This document shows positions 32,704 through 42,100 of a DNA stretch of 64,000 nt, in pieces. The position numbers were made by a program, and so were the translations under genes. Within the stretch, counting starts at the first letter, position 1. Every line of letters starts with the position of its first letter. The notes under the pieces are model-generated. The model did no database searches and was not told where the DNA came from. It saw only the letters and a program-made list of their open reading frames with translations. The stretch spans positions 1 through 64,000 of the forward strand of contig JANLFL010000003.1 in NCBI GenBank assembly GCA_024655965.1. The letters run 5' to 3'. This DNA comes from Caldisericota bacterium. GTDB lineage: Bacteria; Caldisericota; JANLFM01.

Positions 32704-34488
32704 TTGAAAGTTTTAATTACCGGCGGATTCGGAAACATAGGCTTAAGTGCTCTGGAAGAGCTCCTAAAAGCGGGCCATGAAGTGACCGTTTTTGACCTTC
32801 CCACCAAGGCAAATCTCATTGCTTATAAAAAATTTAAAGGAAAAATTCGGGTTGTATGGGGGGACCTCCGAAAATTGGAGGACCTGGAGAGAGCGGTCCG
32901 GGACCAGGATGTCGTTGTCCACCTGGCCTTTATCATTCCTAAAATATCCCGAACGGGAATTGACTGCAATGAACAACCCGGGATTGCGGAAGAAATTAAC
33001 GTTGGTGGCACATCGAAGCTCCTTCAGGCGATGAGGATGCAGCCTGTTCCCCCGAAGATCATATTTACCTCTTCCCTTCATGTCTACGGTTATACCGATC
33101 AATTATCCCCTCCCAGGAAGGTTGACGACCCTGTCATGCCAGTTGAACATTACTCACGGCATAAGCTGACCTGCGAGGAGTTGGTAAGGAATTCGGGGCT
33201 AACCTGGTCCATCTTCCGACTGGCAGCAGCTTTACCCATTTCCTTGAAACTGGACCCCGGGATGTTCGATATTCCTCCCTGGAACAGGATGGAGTTCGTG
33301 CATACCAGAGATGTGGGGTTGGCAATTGCCAGAGGGGTAAGTTCCTCCCAGATCTGGGGAAAAATCCTCCACATCGGAGGAGGACCCTCTTGCCAACTCT
33401 ACTACCGGGATATCGTCAACCGCGTACTGGGTTCCTTGGGAATTGGCTCTCTTCCTGAAAACGCCTTTTCACGGGAACCCTTTGCCACTGACTGGCTGGA
33501 TACATCTGAAAGCCAGATGATTTTGAATTTTCAGACAAGGACCTTTGAGGACTACATCAAAGATCTGAAAAAAGCCTTCGGTTTCAAGAGGTATCTTTTC
33601 CGGGCATTGGCCCCCATAATTAAAAAATTTCTCCTCTCTCGATCCCCCTATTATCGCGTCTCCAGGCAAGGAAAACTTCTGGAGGGCAAGGTGGCCCTTA
33701 TTACCGGGGCATCCCGAGGAATAGGAAGGGAAATTTCCTTGAAACTTTCCCAGGCCGGTTTAGAGGTAATCCTTGTTTCCCGTAACCGGGAAGCCCTGGA
33801 TTCCCTGGCCCGGGAAATTGAAGGAAAAGGGGGGAAAGCCCACCCTTATCCCTGCGACCTTTCCCTGGAAGAGGAAAGGGAAAAACTTAACTTGTGGGTC
33901 AAGGAAAAGTTTCAGGGAATTGATGTTCTTGTGAATAACGCTGGCTTTGGCTGGTACGGATATCTGGAGGATATGCCCTGGGACCTTGCCCGGGAAATGG
34001 TGGAATTGAATTCCATCTGCCCCCTCCACCTGATCAAGCTTTTCCTCCCCCAGTTCAAAAGCCGGGGATCCGGTTACGTGATTAATGTAAGCTCCATAGC
34101 GGGAGAAATTCCCTCACAGGGGGTTGCTCTCTATTCCGCCACCAAGTCCTTTCTTTCCGTTTTGAACTCCGCCCTTTATCGAGAGCTCAAAGGGAAGGTC
34201 TTTTTCTCCTCCTTGAAACTGGGACCCGTTGATACCCAATTCTTTGAGCCTGAAAGACCCAAGGGAAGCTTGAGGATCCCCGGGAAGGTATTTGCCCTTC
34301 GCCCGGAAAGGGTGGCCTCAGAAGTACTTAAACTCCTTTGGAGACCCCGAAGGGAAGTTTACTACCCCAGATGGATGAGGGTCATTCCTCTTTTGGAGTT
34401 CACTTTTGGCTGGCTTTTCGATGCTCTGGGACCTGCCCTTTTAAAGAGGCAATTTCAAAAATCGGCAAGATCCTCCAAGGTTTCTTAG
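32704..34488 (+). CDS. Two-domain fusion: NAD-dependent epimerase-like plus classical SDR
   Basis: 594 residues from TTG 32704 (9 nt after AAGGAGG; TTG 32695 is too close). Residues 1 to about 290 form an extended-SDR/epimerase: 'MKVLITGGFGNIGLSALEEL', 'VVHLAFIIPK', 'FTSSLHVYGYT' and 'YSRHKLTCEEL' (Tyr-x-x-x-Lys). From about 325 a classical SDR begins: 'LLEGKVALITGASRGIGREI', 'DVLVNNAGFGWYGYLEDMPW', 'INVSSIAGEIPSQGVALYSA' with Tyr-x-x-x-Lys in 'YSATKSF'. Both Rossmann folds keep cofactor and catalytic residues, so both halves may be active, and the middle about 35 residues form a basic linker. It is controlled by the adjacent TetR-type repressor. Substrates are unknown; lipid or ketone metabolites are plausible. 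Confidence 0.85.
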   Translation: MKVLITGGFGNIGLSALEELLKAGHEVTVFDLPTKANLIAYKKFKGKIRVVWGDLRKLEDLERAVRDQDVVVHLAFIIPKISRTGIDCNEQPGIAEEINVGGTSKLLQAMRMQPVPPKIIFTSSLHVYGYTDQLSPPRKVDDPVMPVEHYSRHKLTCEELVRNSGLTWSIFRLAAALPISLKLDPGMFDIPPWNRMEFVHTRDVGLAIARGVSSSQIWGKILHIGGGPSCQLYYRDIVNRVLGSLGIGSLPENAFSREPFATDWLDTSESQMILNFQTRTFEDYIKDLKKAFGFKRYLFRALAPIIKKFLLSRSPYYRVSRQGKLLEGKVALITGASRGIGREISLKLSQAGLEVILVSRNREALDSLAREIEGKGGKAHPYPCDLSLEEEREKLNLWVKEKFQGIDVLVNNAGFGWYGYLEDMPWDLAREMVELNSICPLHLIKLFLPQFKSRGSGYVINVSSIAGEIPSQGVALYSATKSFLSVLNSALYRELKGKVFFSSLKLGPVDTQFFEPERPKGSLRIPGKVFALRPERVASEVLKLLWRPRREVYYPRWMRVIPLLEFTFGWLFDALGPALLKRQFQKSARSSKVS

Positions 34489-34590
34489 TTTTTCAGGGGC
34501 CTTTTGGGAAGGAAATTTTTCAAAAACGGTTTACAAGGATTCCCTCTCCGGGTATTATCAAATCTCAAAAAACTTAATGATTCGGTGAAA

Positions 34591-35811
34591 ATGAAAAAGC
34601 TTAATCCAAAGGAGCAGCTGGAGATTTTAAAACGGGGAGTGGTTGACCTGGTCACTCCCGAGGACCTTCTTTTGAAGCTTGAAAGATCCTATCAGACGGG
34701 GAAGCCTTTGATCGTGAAATACGGAGCCGACCCTTCCCGCCCCGACATACACCTGGGACATGCAGTGTGCCTTCTTAAGATGAGGGAGTTCCAGGACCTC
34801 GGTCATATTGTGGTCTTTGTAATCGGGGACTTCACTGCTCGGATAGGAGATCCCACGGGGAGATCGCAGGTCCGTCCGCCTTTAACCAAGGAGGAAGTGG
34901 AACAGAATGCCCGGACTTACCACGAACAGGTAACCCGGATTCTTGATCCCGAGATGACCCGCGTTGTGTACAACGGAAGCTGGCTGGAAAACATGACCCT
35001 AAAGGACCTCGTGCAGGTGGCGGGAAAATTCACCGTCGCCCAAATGCTGGAGAGGGACGATTTTCAAAAACGATTCTCTCAGGGGATTCCCATTTTCCTC
35101 CACGAGTTTCTTTATGCCCTGATGGTCGCTTATGATTCCGTGGCCTTAAACTGCGATGTGGAAATGGGCGGAGCTGACCAGCTTTTCAACTTCCTCGTGG
35201 GAAGGGAACTGATGAGGGAAATGGGACAGGAGCCCCAGGTGTGTCTCACCATGCCCATTCTCGAGGGTATCGATGGGGTTCAGAAGATGAGCAAGAGCCT
35301 GGAAAACGACGTTGCCCTCACTGCCCCTCCAAACGAGATGTTCGGCCGGATTATGTCCATCCCGGACGAGGTCATGCCCCACTACTTCCTCTATTTGAAC
35401 CTGATGAGCCCTGATGAGGTGAAATCCTTGGAGCAAAGGATGAAATCAGGGGAAATCAATCCCCGGGATGTGAAGCTCGATCTGGCGACCAGAATTGTGT
35501 CCTGGCTCCATTCTCCTTCAGAGGCCAGGAAGGCCCGGGATGAGTTCCAGAAGGTCTTCGCCAGGGGAGAGACCCCCGAGGACATCCCGGAAAGGAAAGT
35601 CCCCGTTCCGCTCGATCTCCTTTCATTTCTCGTGGAGTCAGGATTAGTTTCTTCCAAATCAGAGGGGAGAAGGTTGTTGAAACAGGGAGGAATTTACCTG
35701 GATAATGCCCCGCTGGCCTTTAGTGAAAGGCCGATCCTGGAGAAAATCCCGGATGGCTCGGTTCTCAGGGTGGGCAAAAAGAAGTTCCTTCGTTTACGAA
35801 CTGGTCCTTAA
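34591..35811 (+). CDS. tyrS: Tyrosyl-tRNA synthetase
   Basis: 406 residues from ATG 34591 ('MKKLNPKEQLEILKRGVVDL'); the frame is open upstream but without a start signal. The class I HIGH box is 'DPSRPDIHLGHAV', followed by 'GDFTARIGDPTGRS'. The KMSKS box is 'VQKMSKSLEND'. The C-terminal S4 domain includes 'SGLVSSKSEGRRLLKQGGIY'. The order and the 'YGADPSRPDIHLGH' variant resemble the TyrZ-like bacterial group. It lies about 100 nt after the epimerase/SDR fusion and has no visible T-box leader. Confidence 0.96.
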   Translation: MKKLNPKEQLEILKRGVVDLVTPEDLLLKLERSYQTGKPLIVKYGADPSRPDIHLGHAVCLLKMREFQDLGHIVVFVIGDFTARIGDPTGRSQVRPPLTKEEVEQNARTYHEQVTRILDPEMTRVVYNGSWLENMTLKDLVQVAGKFTVAQMLERDDFQKRFSQGIPIFLHEFLYALMVAYDSVALNCDVEMGGADQLFNFLVGRELMREMGQEPQVCLTMPILEGIDGVQKMSKSLENDVALTAPPNEMFGRIMSIPDEVMPHYFLYLNLMSPDEVKSLEQRMKSGEINPRDVKLDLATRIVSWLHSPSEARKARDEFQKVFARGETPEDIPERKVPVPLDLLSFLVESGLVSSKSEGRRLLKQGGIYLDNAPLAFSERPILEKIPDGSVLRVGKKKFLRLRTGP

Positions 35812-35966
35812 CTATCAATTTTCCTTCATTTTTTGATTTGACTTTTTTCTCCAATATAGGAGAAAATCTATCAACAGGATTTTTCATTTCAGCTTGGGAA
35901 ACGGCTGGGGATTTTTGAAAACTCCTGAAAATTCACAAGGAAGAAATTCCTTTAGGTGGGGTTTTG

Positions 35967-38303
35967 ATGAAAAGAATACTTGTTTTTTTCCTCTCTCTTG
36001 GTATCCTTCTTTCCCTCCCTTTTTCCTTTGAAGCAGGGTTCGCCCAAACCGATGACCAATTAATTGTAGTTGACCAGGCGAACCTTTTTGGAAACCAGAA
36101 AGCTCTCGTGGAGGAAGCCGCCCAAAAGTTGATCAACCTTGGGGCTGATGTTCGAGTCAGGACAATAAACACTTATTCACCCTTCGCAAATTTGGATTTG
36201 TACGAGGAGCAGCTGGAGCAACAGAGCCCCTCCTGGTTAGGGCAGGGAGGCGAACGGAAGAACAACCTGATCGTCCTTATCATCGCCCTCCAGGAGAGAA
36301 AAACTGGCCTATATTACGGCGTCCAGTGGGAAAACGTTCTCGGGAGCAAGTGGTTGAATATCCAGACAGACATCATGAACCCGCGATTTGCCAGTGGGGA
36401 TTTTGCGGGAGGGGTGGTGAAAGGCTTTGAGGAAATCCAGAGGCTGATCCAGGGGGGAGGGACCCCTTCCACTGAAACTCCCTCCGGTGGCGGTTCTTCG
36501 GCCCTTGTTGCCATTATCCTTTTAGTGATCGTTCTCCTGGTTGTGGGGGTCATTCTTTTCAGCGCCTTCCGAAAGAAGTTTTCCCAAAGGAAGGCAATCA
36601 GGCAAAAAGCCCTCCTTGCCAAACAGGGGGCTGCCTCAGGGATCAATGAATTGAACGAAGCCCTTCAATTGCTGGAAGTCAAAGTGGAGAGAATGGGCGA
36701 GCTCCTCCCTCCCGAGGAATTTCAGCCCTTTAAGGAAAACTTCGCCAAAATCAAGCTTTTGATCAGTCAGAGCTCGGAAACGTACAGCCAATTGTCCCAC
36801 AGCGCGGGGGATCCCGAAAATCCAAAACTGGGACTCGAAGAGCTGGAGGCGGTTCGAGGAGCTTATCAGCAAATCCTCGATAATCTGGGGAAAGCTCGGG
36901 AAAGCATCCAAGAAATCGAGGATAAAATCCTGCAAGTCCAGAAGTTGATGGAGGGTTTTCCTGGGAAAGTTTCGGAAATCCAGGCTGCAATAGAGGAAGT
37001 TTCCCAAAAACAGGCGCGAGTTGAAACCCTGGTGGTGAAAGCGGTTCAGCCAGGGAATTTGATTTCCCAAGCCAGGGAAGCCCTGGAACAATCCCAGGCC
37101 CTGTTTTCCAGGAAGCAATTCATGGAAGCTCTTAGGCAGGCGGAACTCGCATTGGAAAAAACCAGGCTTGCTTCTCAAGGGCTGGATGAACTCCCAAAAA
37201 GGAAAGGGGAGGCTGAAGCCGGCATTTCATCATTATCCGCAAGGGTACAGAAAGTACAGGAGGTTATCGAAAAAGGGAGGTTGGTTTTTGAAGAAATCTC
37301 CCGGAAGTATTCTGAATCATCCTGGGAAGCCATTCGGGGTAACGGGACGGAAGCCGAGAATCGGATAGACTGGACCCTGGAAGCTCTGGAAGATGCCCAG
37401 GAAGCCATCCATCCTGACCACCAGGATTGGGAGAAAGCTCTGGAATTGATCAAACAGGGAAATTCCTGGCTTGATGAAGCCGAGTCCTTCATGAATTCCA
37501 TTTTTGAACTGGAGAAAAACCTCGCCTCTGCTCAAAAGGATGCCCCCCACGAAGTGGAGGCTGCCGAGGTGGATATCCGGAAAGCCTGGGATTATATCCG
37601 CCAGTACGACGAGGACATCCGGGAGAGCCTGGAGGACGAACTAAGGGAAGCTGAAAAGGTTCTGGAAAGAGCTAAGGAGGAACTGCAGAATACTCCCCCC
37701 GATTTTTACCAGGTTTGCAAGCTTGCCCGTCAAGCGAACGAAGCTGCGGATAAAATCCTTCTCCAGGCGAGGAGCGAACACGAAAATGCCGAACGGCTCC
37801 GGGCAAAATTTTCCAGCGCTCGAAGGGATGCTTATTCAAAAGTCTCCCTGGCTCGAGAATATATCCAGGACCATTACTCGGTTGTCAGTAACGAACCGAG
37901 GAGCCTGCTTAACCGGGCAGTGGAATTCCTTCGTCAAGCAGATTCTTCTTCCTCCTCCGGGGCGGATATTAATTCGGTCATCGCCCTTTTGCTTCAAGCG
38001 GAGCAGGAAGCGGAGCAAGCTTATATCCTGGCAAAAAAGGACGCCGAAAGATATGAGGGAAGCCCGTTTCCCTCCTCGGGAAGAAGCCGGGGTTCGGATT
38101 CGCCTCCCGTGGTGATTTTCCCTTCAGGGGGGTCGACGCGAAGCACCCTATCCTGGGGAACCAGGCGAAGCTCTCGCCCTGGAGGCTCTATAAGCCGTGG
38201 GGGAGGAGGGTCAACCAGCTGGGGTTCCCGGGGTGGGGGTTCAACAAGTTGGGGTTCCAGAGGTGGAAGTTCCCGCGGTGGTGGGGGTTCCACAGGCTGG
38301 TAA
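35967..38303 (+). CDS. TPM-domain membrane protein with long coiled coil and Gly/Ser-rich tail
   Basis: 778 residues from ATG 35967. A signal peptide (1 to about 27) is followed by a TPM domain (about 30-160; 'LIVVDQANLFGNQKALVEEA', 'ERKNNLIVLIIALQERKTGL' and 'IMNPRFASGDFAGGVVKGFE'), a Gly/Ser linker, one membrane segment (about 177-200), then about 460 residues of helical, Glu/Lys/Gln-rich coiled coil, and a repetitive Gly/Ser/Trp tail with 'GGGSTSWGS' repeats. TPM domains are found in YgcG-type proteins, and some are acid phosphatases. It lies 37 nt upstream of pspA; TPM and PspA genes are often neighbours, so an envelope-stress or membrane-repair role is inferred. The tail's repeats make its length uncertain between strains. 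Confidence 0.8.
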   Translation: MKRILVFFLSLGILLSLPFSFEAGFAQTDDQLIVVDQANLFGNQKALVEEAAQKLINLGADVRVRTINTYSPFANLDLYEEQLEQQSPSWLGQGGERKNNLIVLIIALQERKTGLYYGVQWENVLGSKWLNIQTDIMNPRFASGDFAGGVVKGFEEIQRLIQGGGTPSTETPSGGGSSALVAIILLVIVLLVVGVILFSAFRKKFSQRKAIRQKALLAKQGAASGINELNEALQLLEVKVERMGELLPPEEFQPFKENFAKIKLLISQSSETYSQLSHSAGDPENPKLGLEELEAVRGAYQQILDNLGKARESIQEIEDKILQVQKLMEGFPGKVSEIQAAIEEVSQKQARVETLVVKAVQPGNLISQAREALEQSQALFSRKQFMEALRQAELALEKTRLASQGLDELPKRKGEAEAGISSLSARVQKVQEVIEKGRLVFEEISRKYSESSWEAIRGNGTEAENRIDWTLEALEDAQEAIHPDHQDWEKALELIKQGNSWLDEAESFMNSIFELEKNLASAQKDAPHEVEAAEVDIRKAWDYIRQYDEDIRESLEDELREAEKVLERAKEELQNTPPDFYQVCKLARQANEAADKILLQARSEHENAERLRAKFSSARRDAYSKVSLAREYIQDHYSVVSNEPRSLLNRAVEFLRQADSSSSSGADINSVIALLLQAEQEAEQAYILAKKDAERYEGSPFPSSGRSRGSDSPPVVIFPSGGSTRSTLSWGTRRSSRPGGSISRGGGGSTSWGSRGGGSTSWGSRGGSSRGGGGSTGW

Positions 38304-38340
38304 GTCCATATTTTTAGGAAGAAATAGAAGGAGGAAAGTA

Positions 38341-39036
38341 ATGGCAGGAATTTTGGAGAAAGCCCGAATCGCGGTATTGAGCACCGCCCATTCGCTGATG
38401 GACAAAATCATCGACATGAACTCGGTTGGCGCTGTGAAGCAGTACATCAGGGATCTTGAAGCATCTCTGGAAGATTTGGAAGATGCCCTGGCGGCGGAAA
38501 ACGGCAGGGTCAGGACCCTTGAGCGCGATGCCGAGCAGATTAAAGTGCAGATGGAAGAGTTAAATCGCAACATCGACTTCATCCTCACGGATAATAAACC
38601 GGAGAACGATTCCCTCGCCACTCCACTGGAAGCCAGGCTTATCGGTCTGGAACAGCGCTTGAAGACTAAACATGAGGAACTTGAGTCCGCGAGAAAGACC
38701 GCCCAAGCTCTCGGGGAAGCAGTGGCCACCCTGAGGACCAAGCACCAAAACATGGTGGAACAGGTCCTTCGTCTTGAAGCTTTGGACAAAGCCACCAAAG
38801 CCAAGGAGAGCGCAGCAGCCGCAATCAAACAGGCCGGCAGAATCGCCGGAGCCGGACAGGATGTCTCAATCGACGCAGTGGAAGAAAGAATGCAAAGGCG
38901 GGCTGATATCGCTGATGCAAGATTTGATAGGGCTTTAGGAGAGATGTCGGATCAGGTTGAAAAGGACGCGGTAATTGCCCAGGCTAAAGCCCGGCTCGAA
39001 GAGAGGAAAGCCCGGTTGCAAAAGTCCAACCCTTAA
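38341..39036 (+). CDS. pspA: PspA/IM30 family membrane-remodelling protein
   Basis: 231 residues from ATG 38341 behind GGAGGAAAG. PspA/IM30/Vipp1 proteins form ESCRT-III-like rods and rings that protect or reshape membranes. The N-terminal amphipathic helix 'MAGILEKARIAVLSTAHSLM' and the segment 'GAVKQYIRDLEASLEDLEDA' are the family hallmarks. The remainder is almost entirely coiled coil, with 'RLEERKARL' at the end. A short region rich in Asp/Asn ('NIDFILTDNKPENDSLATPL') interrupts the first hairpin. Co-transcribed with the TPM-domain gene upstream; followed by a bidirectional terminator. Confidence 0.9.
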   Translation: MAGILEKARIAVLSTAHSLMDKIIDMNSVGAVKQYIRDLEASLEDLEDALAAENGRVRTLERDAEQIKVQMEELNRNIDFILTDNKPENDSLATPLEARLIGLEQRLKTKHEELESARKTAQALGEAVATLRTKHQNMVEQVLRLEALDKATKAKESAAAAIKQAGRIAGAGQDVSIDAVEERMQRRADIADARFDRALGEMSDQVEKDAVIAQAKARLEERKARLQKSNP

Positions 39037-39058
39037 AAGAATCAAACAGATTTTTCTC

Positions 39059-39100
39059 GGGGCTTTTGGTGGTTCAATTCCCAAGAGCCCCTAATTTTTT
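39059..39100. terminator. Bidirectional terminator between pspA and the surface-protein gene
   Basis: GGGGCTTTTGG (39059-39069) pairs with CCAAGAGCCCC (39081-39091) with one G-U. TAATTTTTT follows on +. It serves both converging genes. Confidence 0.75.
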
Positions 39101-39120
39101 CCCAATCCTTGGATTCTTTT

Positions 39121-42100
39121 TTATTTCTTCCTTCTTCTAAAGATGAGGTAGGCTGAAATGCCTGCTGAAAGCAAGATTCCAATTATTAACAAAGGGACCC
39201 AGAGAGTTACTCCTTTTCCCCCTTCCGGAAGTGGGCCTGTGGGGGATTGGGTTGAGGAGGGAGTGGCGGTGGGAGTTCCTGGTGAGCTTGGGGTTTGGCT
39301 GGGTGTCGGGGTAGGGGTTTGAAGCTGTCCGGGGATTTTCACCCTCACCACCTGAGAGGGAAAGGAATTATGCCCTCCTGAATCCAATCCCTGGAGGAAA
39401 TAGGCATAGGTCTCTCCCGGTTCTATCTCCCTGTCCAGGAAGCTCTGGCTCGTAGGATCTAATTCTGCCAAAGGATGGAAGATTATCCCGGCTTCCGGGA
39501 TAGACCTCTTTATTACCCATTTTTCAATGGGGTAAGTCCCCGCTTTTCCTGGTGTCCAGCTCAGAAAAACACCCTCGGTTCCCTCTTGTATCTTTAAAAT
39601 CGGGGCTTCTGAAGGGTGAAAGGTCTTGAAGGAAAACCTCCCATTTCCCCGGTTTCCAGAATAGTCCGCTCCCGAAATTTCCAGTCGATGCCCCCCATCT
39701 TCCAGGGGTTGGTTCAAGCTTGGAGTGATGGTATTACCTTTGATCTCAAAAGGGATATTTTTCCCATCGAGGGTAAAATTGAGAGAATCAGGGTCAAGCC
39801 CTGAACCATTTTCTTTGCAGTATATAGTAAGGTCGGGAAGGGGCCCGACTTCTTCTGCTCCAAAATCTTGAACAAGGGCAAATTCGGGAGGGCTCTGATC
39901 GCTTCCCAGGCAGAAGATTCCCAAGTGGGAAATCGTTGCCCTAAAAGTTCGGAGTTCAGGGTCGTGAACTGCTCCAGGAAGGGGCTGCCACAGACCGGAT
40001 TTGGGGTTTAACCAGTAAATGTTTAAGTCCTCGGGCCTGGTTCCTTTGAAAGATTCCTGGCTATATGAGAGGGTCAGCTGGGCCGGTTTGGAGAGGGCCT
40101 TCCCCTGGGGTTCTAAGAAGTAAAGGGAGCCAACAATAAAAGGGTTGTCTTCCACCCTCATTCTCCCGAATCGGATTTCTGAGTTTTTCTTGGGAGCTGC
40201 CTGGGCTTGAAAAGAGGCAAAAACAACATCTTTTTCAGGTAAACCGCTGATCAGATCTGTGCCTTTTTGGAAAATCACTTTTCCTCCACCATAGATGTCC
40301 TGCCCCAGGTCTAAAGCAAGGTCTGAAATTTCAGAAAGAATCCCGGAAACCATATCCCAGGCATTTTCCAGGGTTTCCCCAACTGCCTTCAAAAGCTCCC
40401 AGGCCATGGAGGGAAGTTCGTCAACCTGGTCTTTGAAAAGTTTGGTGTCGTAAGTAGCAAAAGGAACTAATCTCCCTATTTTTAGCTGTTTGTCCAGGGG
40501 GACAAAGACCCCCTCTTCTAAGGTGTAGGTTTGGTATCTTCCGAATTTCGGCGTAATCCCCAGTTCGATCTGCGCCCCCTCGACCTCAATCCCCAAGGAC
40601 AGATCAATTTCCGTGGGTTCCTCGTCCTGAAGGACCACTAAGCGGTAAGGGATGGTAATCCGGGGGAGAATCCTGAGTATCGCCTCCAAGAGGTCGGAGA
40701 TCATCTGAGGGGTAATCAGGAATTCGCCCTGGCTCTTGGAGGGATCCACAAAATAAGTCAACTGCTCGAGCTGATCTGCAACGTTGCCCAATACCTCCCG
40801 ATCTATGGTAAATTCCAGGGCTTGTATCTCTCCTCTGTTATCCGGGGGCTGGCGGAGAGAAAAGATGGTTCTGGTCCACTTTTTTTCACTCGGATTGACT
40901 CGAACTTCCAGGGAAAAGCTTGTTATTCCGGGTGTCCATTCCCCTAATGTGAAACCCACCAGGTCCGCTACGCTCAAGGATGTATCAACCGTGACGGTGA
41001 TTTTTGCCCCTAACTCGTTTTCCAAAGCATAGTAGTTGAGGGCCAATTCGGCGGTAACTTCCTCTTCGAAGTTTCCAATTTTGATCCCCTTTAAGTCTCC
41101 GGCCTTGGTCTTCAGCCCCAGTTGTAGAAGGTTGGCTTCAGTCCCCAGTTTCAGTTCCACCCCCTGGAGAAGTTCTTTTATCTGTACGTTCTCTCCGATT
41201 GCTGCCATCAGGGCGTTCAAGATTACCGCGATGAGTTGAGTGGCCGCGACTCCTCCCGGAATTGTTCCCGCGGCGATGAGGTTTCCTATTCCTGCTAATA
41301 AGGCGAACCCCTCCATCCATTTTTCCCTGGTAGAGGAGTCGGAGGGAGGAGGGAAAAGAGTAGTGATTTCCTGGAAAAGTGCCTGTTCAAAGGTTAAGGT
41401 AGCCTGGGGAGCTTCGGCTTGGATTGGACCCAATTTGCCTTTGTGTTCGAATCCCAGACCCAGTTCCTGCCCAATCCCCACCTTGGCGAGGGTGTTGATC
41501 CCCAAAGAATCCAAGAAATTTCTGTCTGGATCGGATTTTGTGCGGTTGATCAACATCCCTCCGTTCTGGTTGAATATCCCGGCCAGGGAAGCGGAAACTG
41601 GCCCAGCCACTGCTATGGGGACACCCACTTTTGAGGAACTTCCGCAACCGATCGTCCAGTTGGTACCATAGTTTAAGGGAATCACTTCGAGCGGGAATTT
41701 TAGGGATCCCCGAGTGCGGTAGCTGATCGCGCTTTTCTTGATGGATGTGATAACCGTGGTTGGGCGGTAATTTCCCGGGTCCTGGTCTATTTTGAAGGTG
41801 AAAGCCACCTCCCCTCCCTTCCCGCTTTTTACCCTATCTCCCTTTCCGGTGATGGAGGAGTAATAAAAGATATCCGCGTTCTCCAATTCCTTTCCATCAA
41901 GAGTTGCCAAACGGTAATAGCGGATCAAATTGCCACCCTGCATTACTCTGGATGGTTCCCAGGAATTTAAGGGGTAGAGCGGTTCCAAAACCACATTGGT
42001 ATCCGGACCTTCCACAATTTGGATCTGGGTGTTCCCTTCCCGGACTTGGCAATTTACTTCAGCGCTTCTCGCTTCAAGGTCTGTTTTCCCGGCAAATCCA

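Noticed and set aside
38159-38340. N-terminal extension of pspA through a Gly/Ser-rich region
   Set aside because: It overlaps the tail of the TPM gene in another frame; ATG 38341 has a strong ribosome-binding site and gives the canonical PspA N-terminus.
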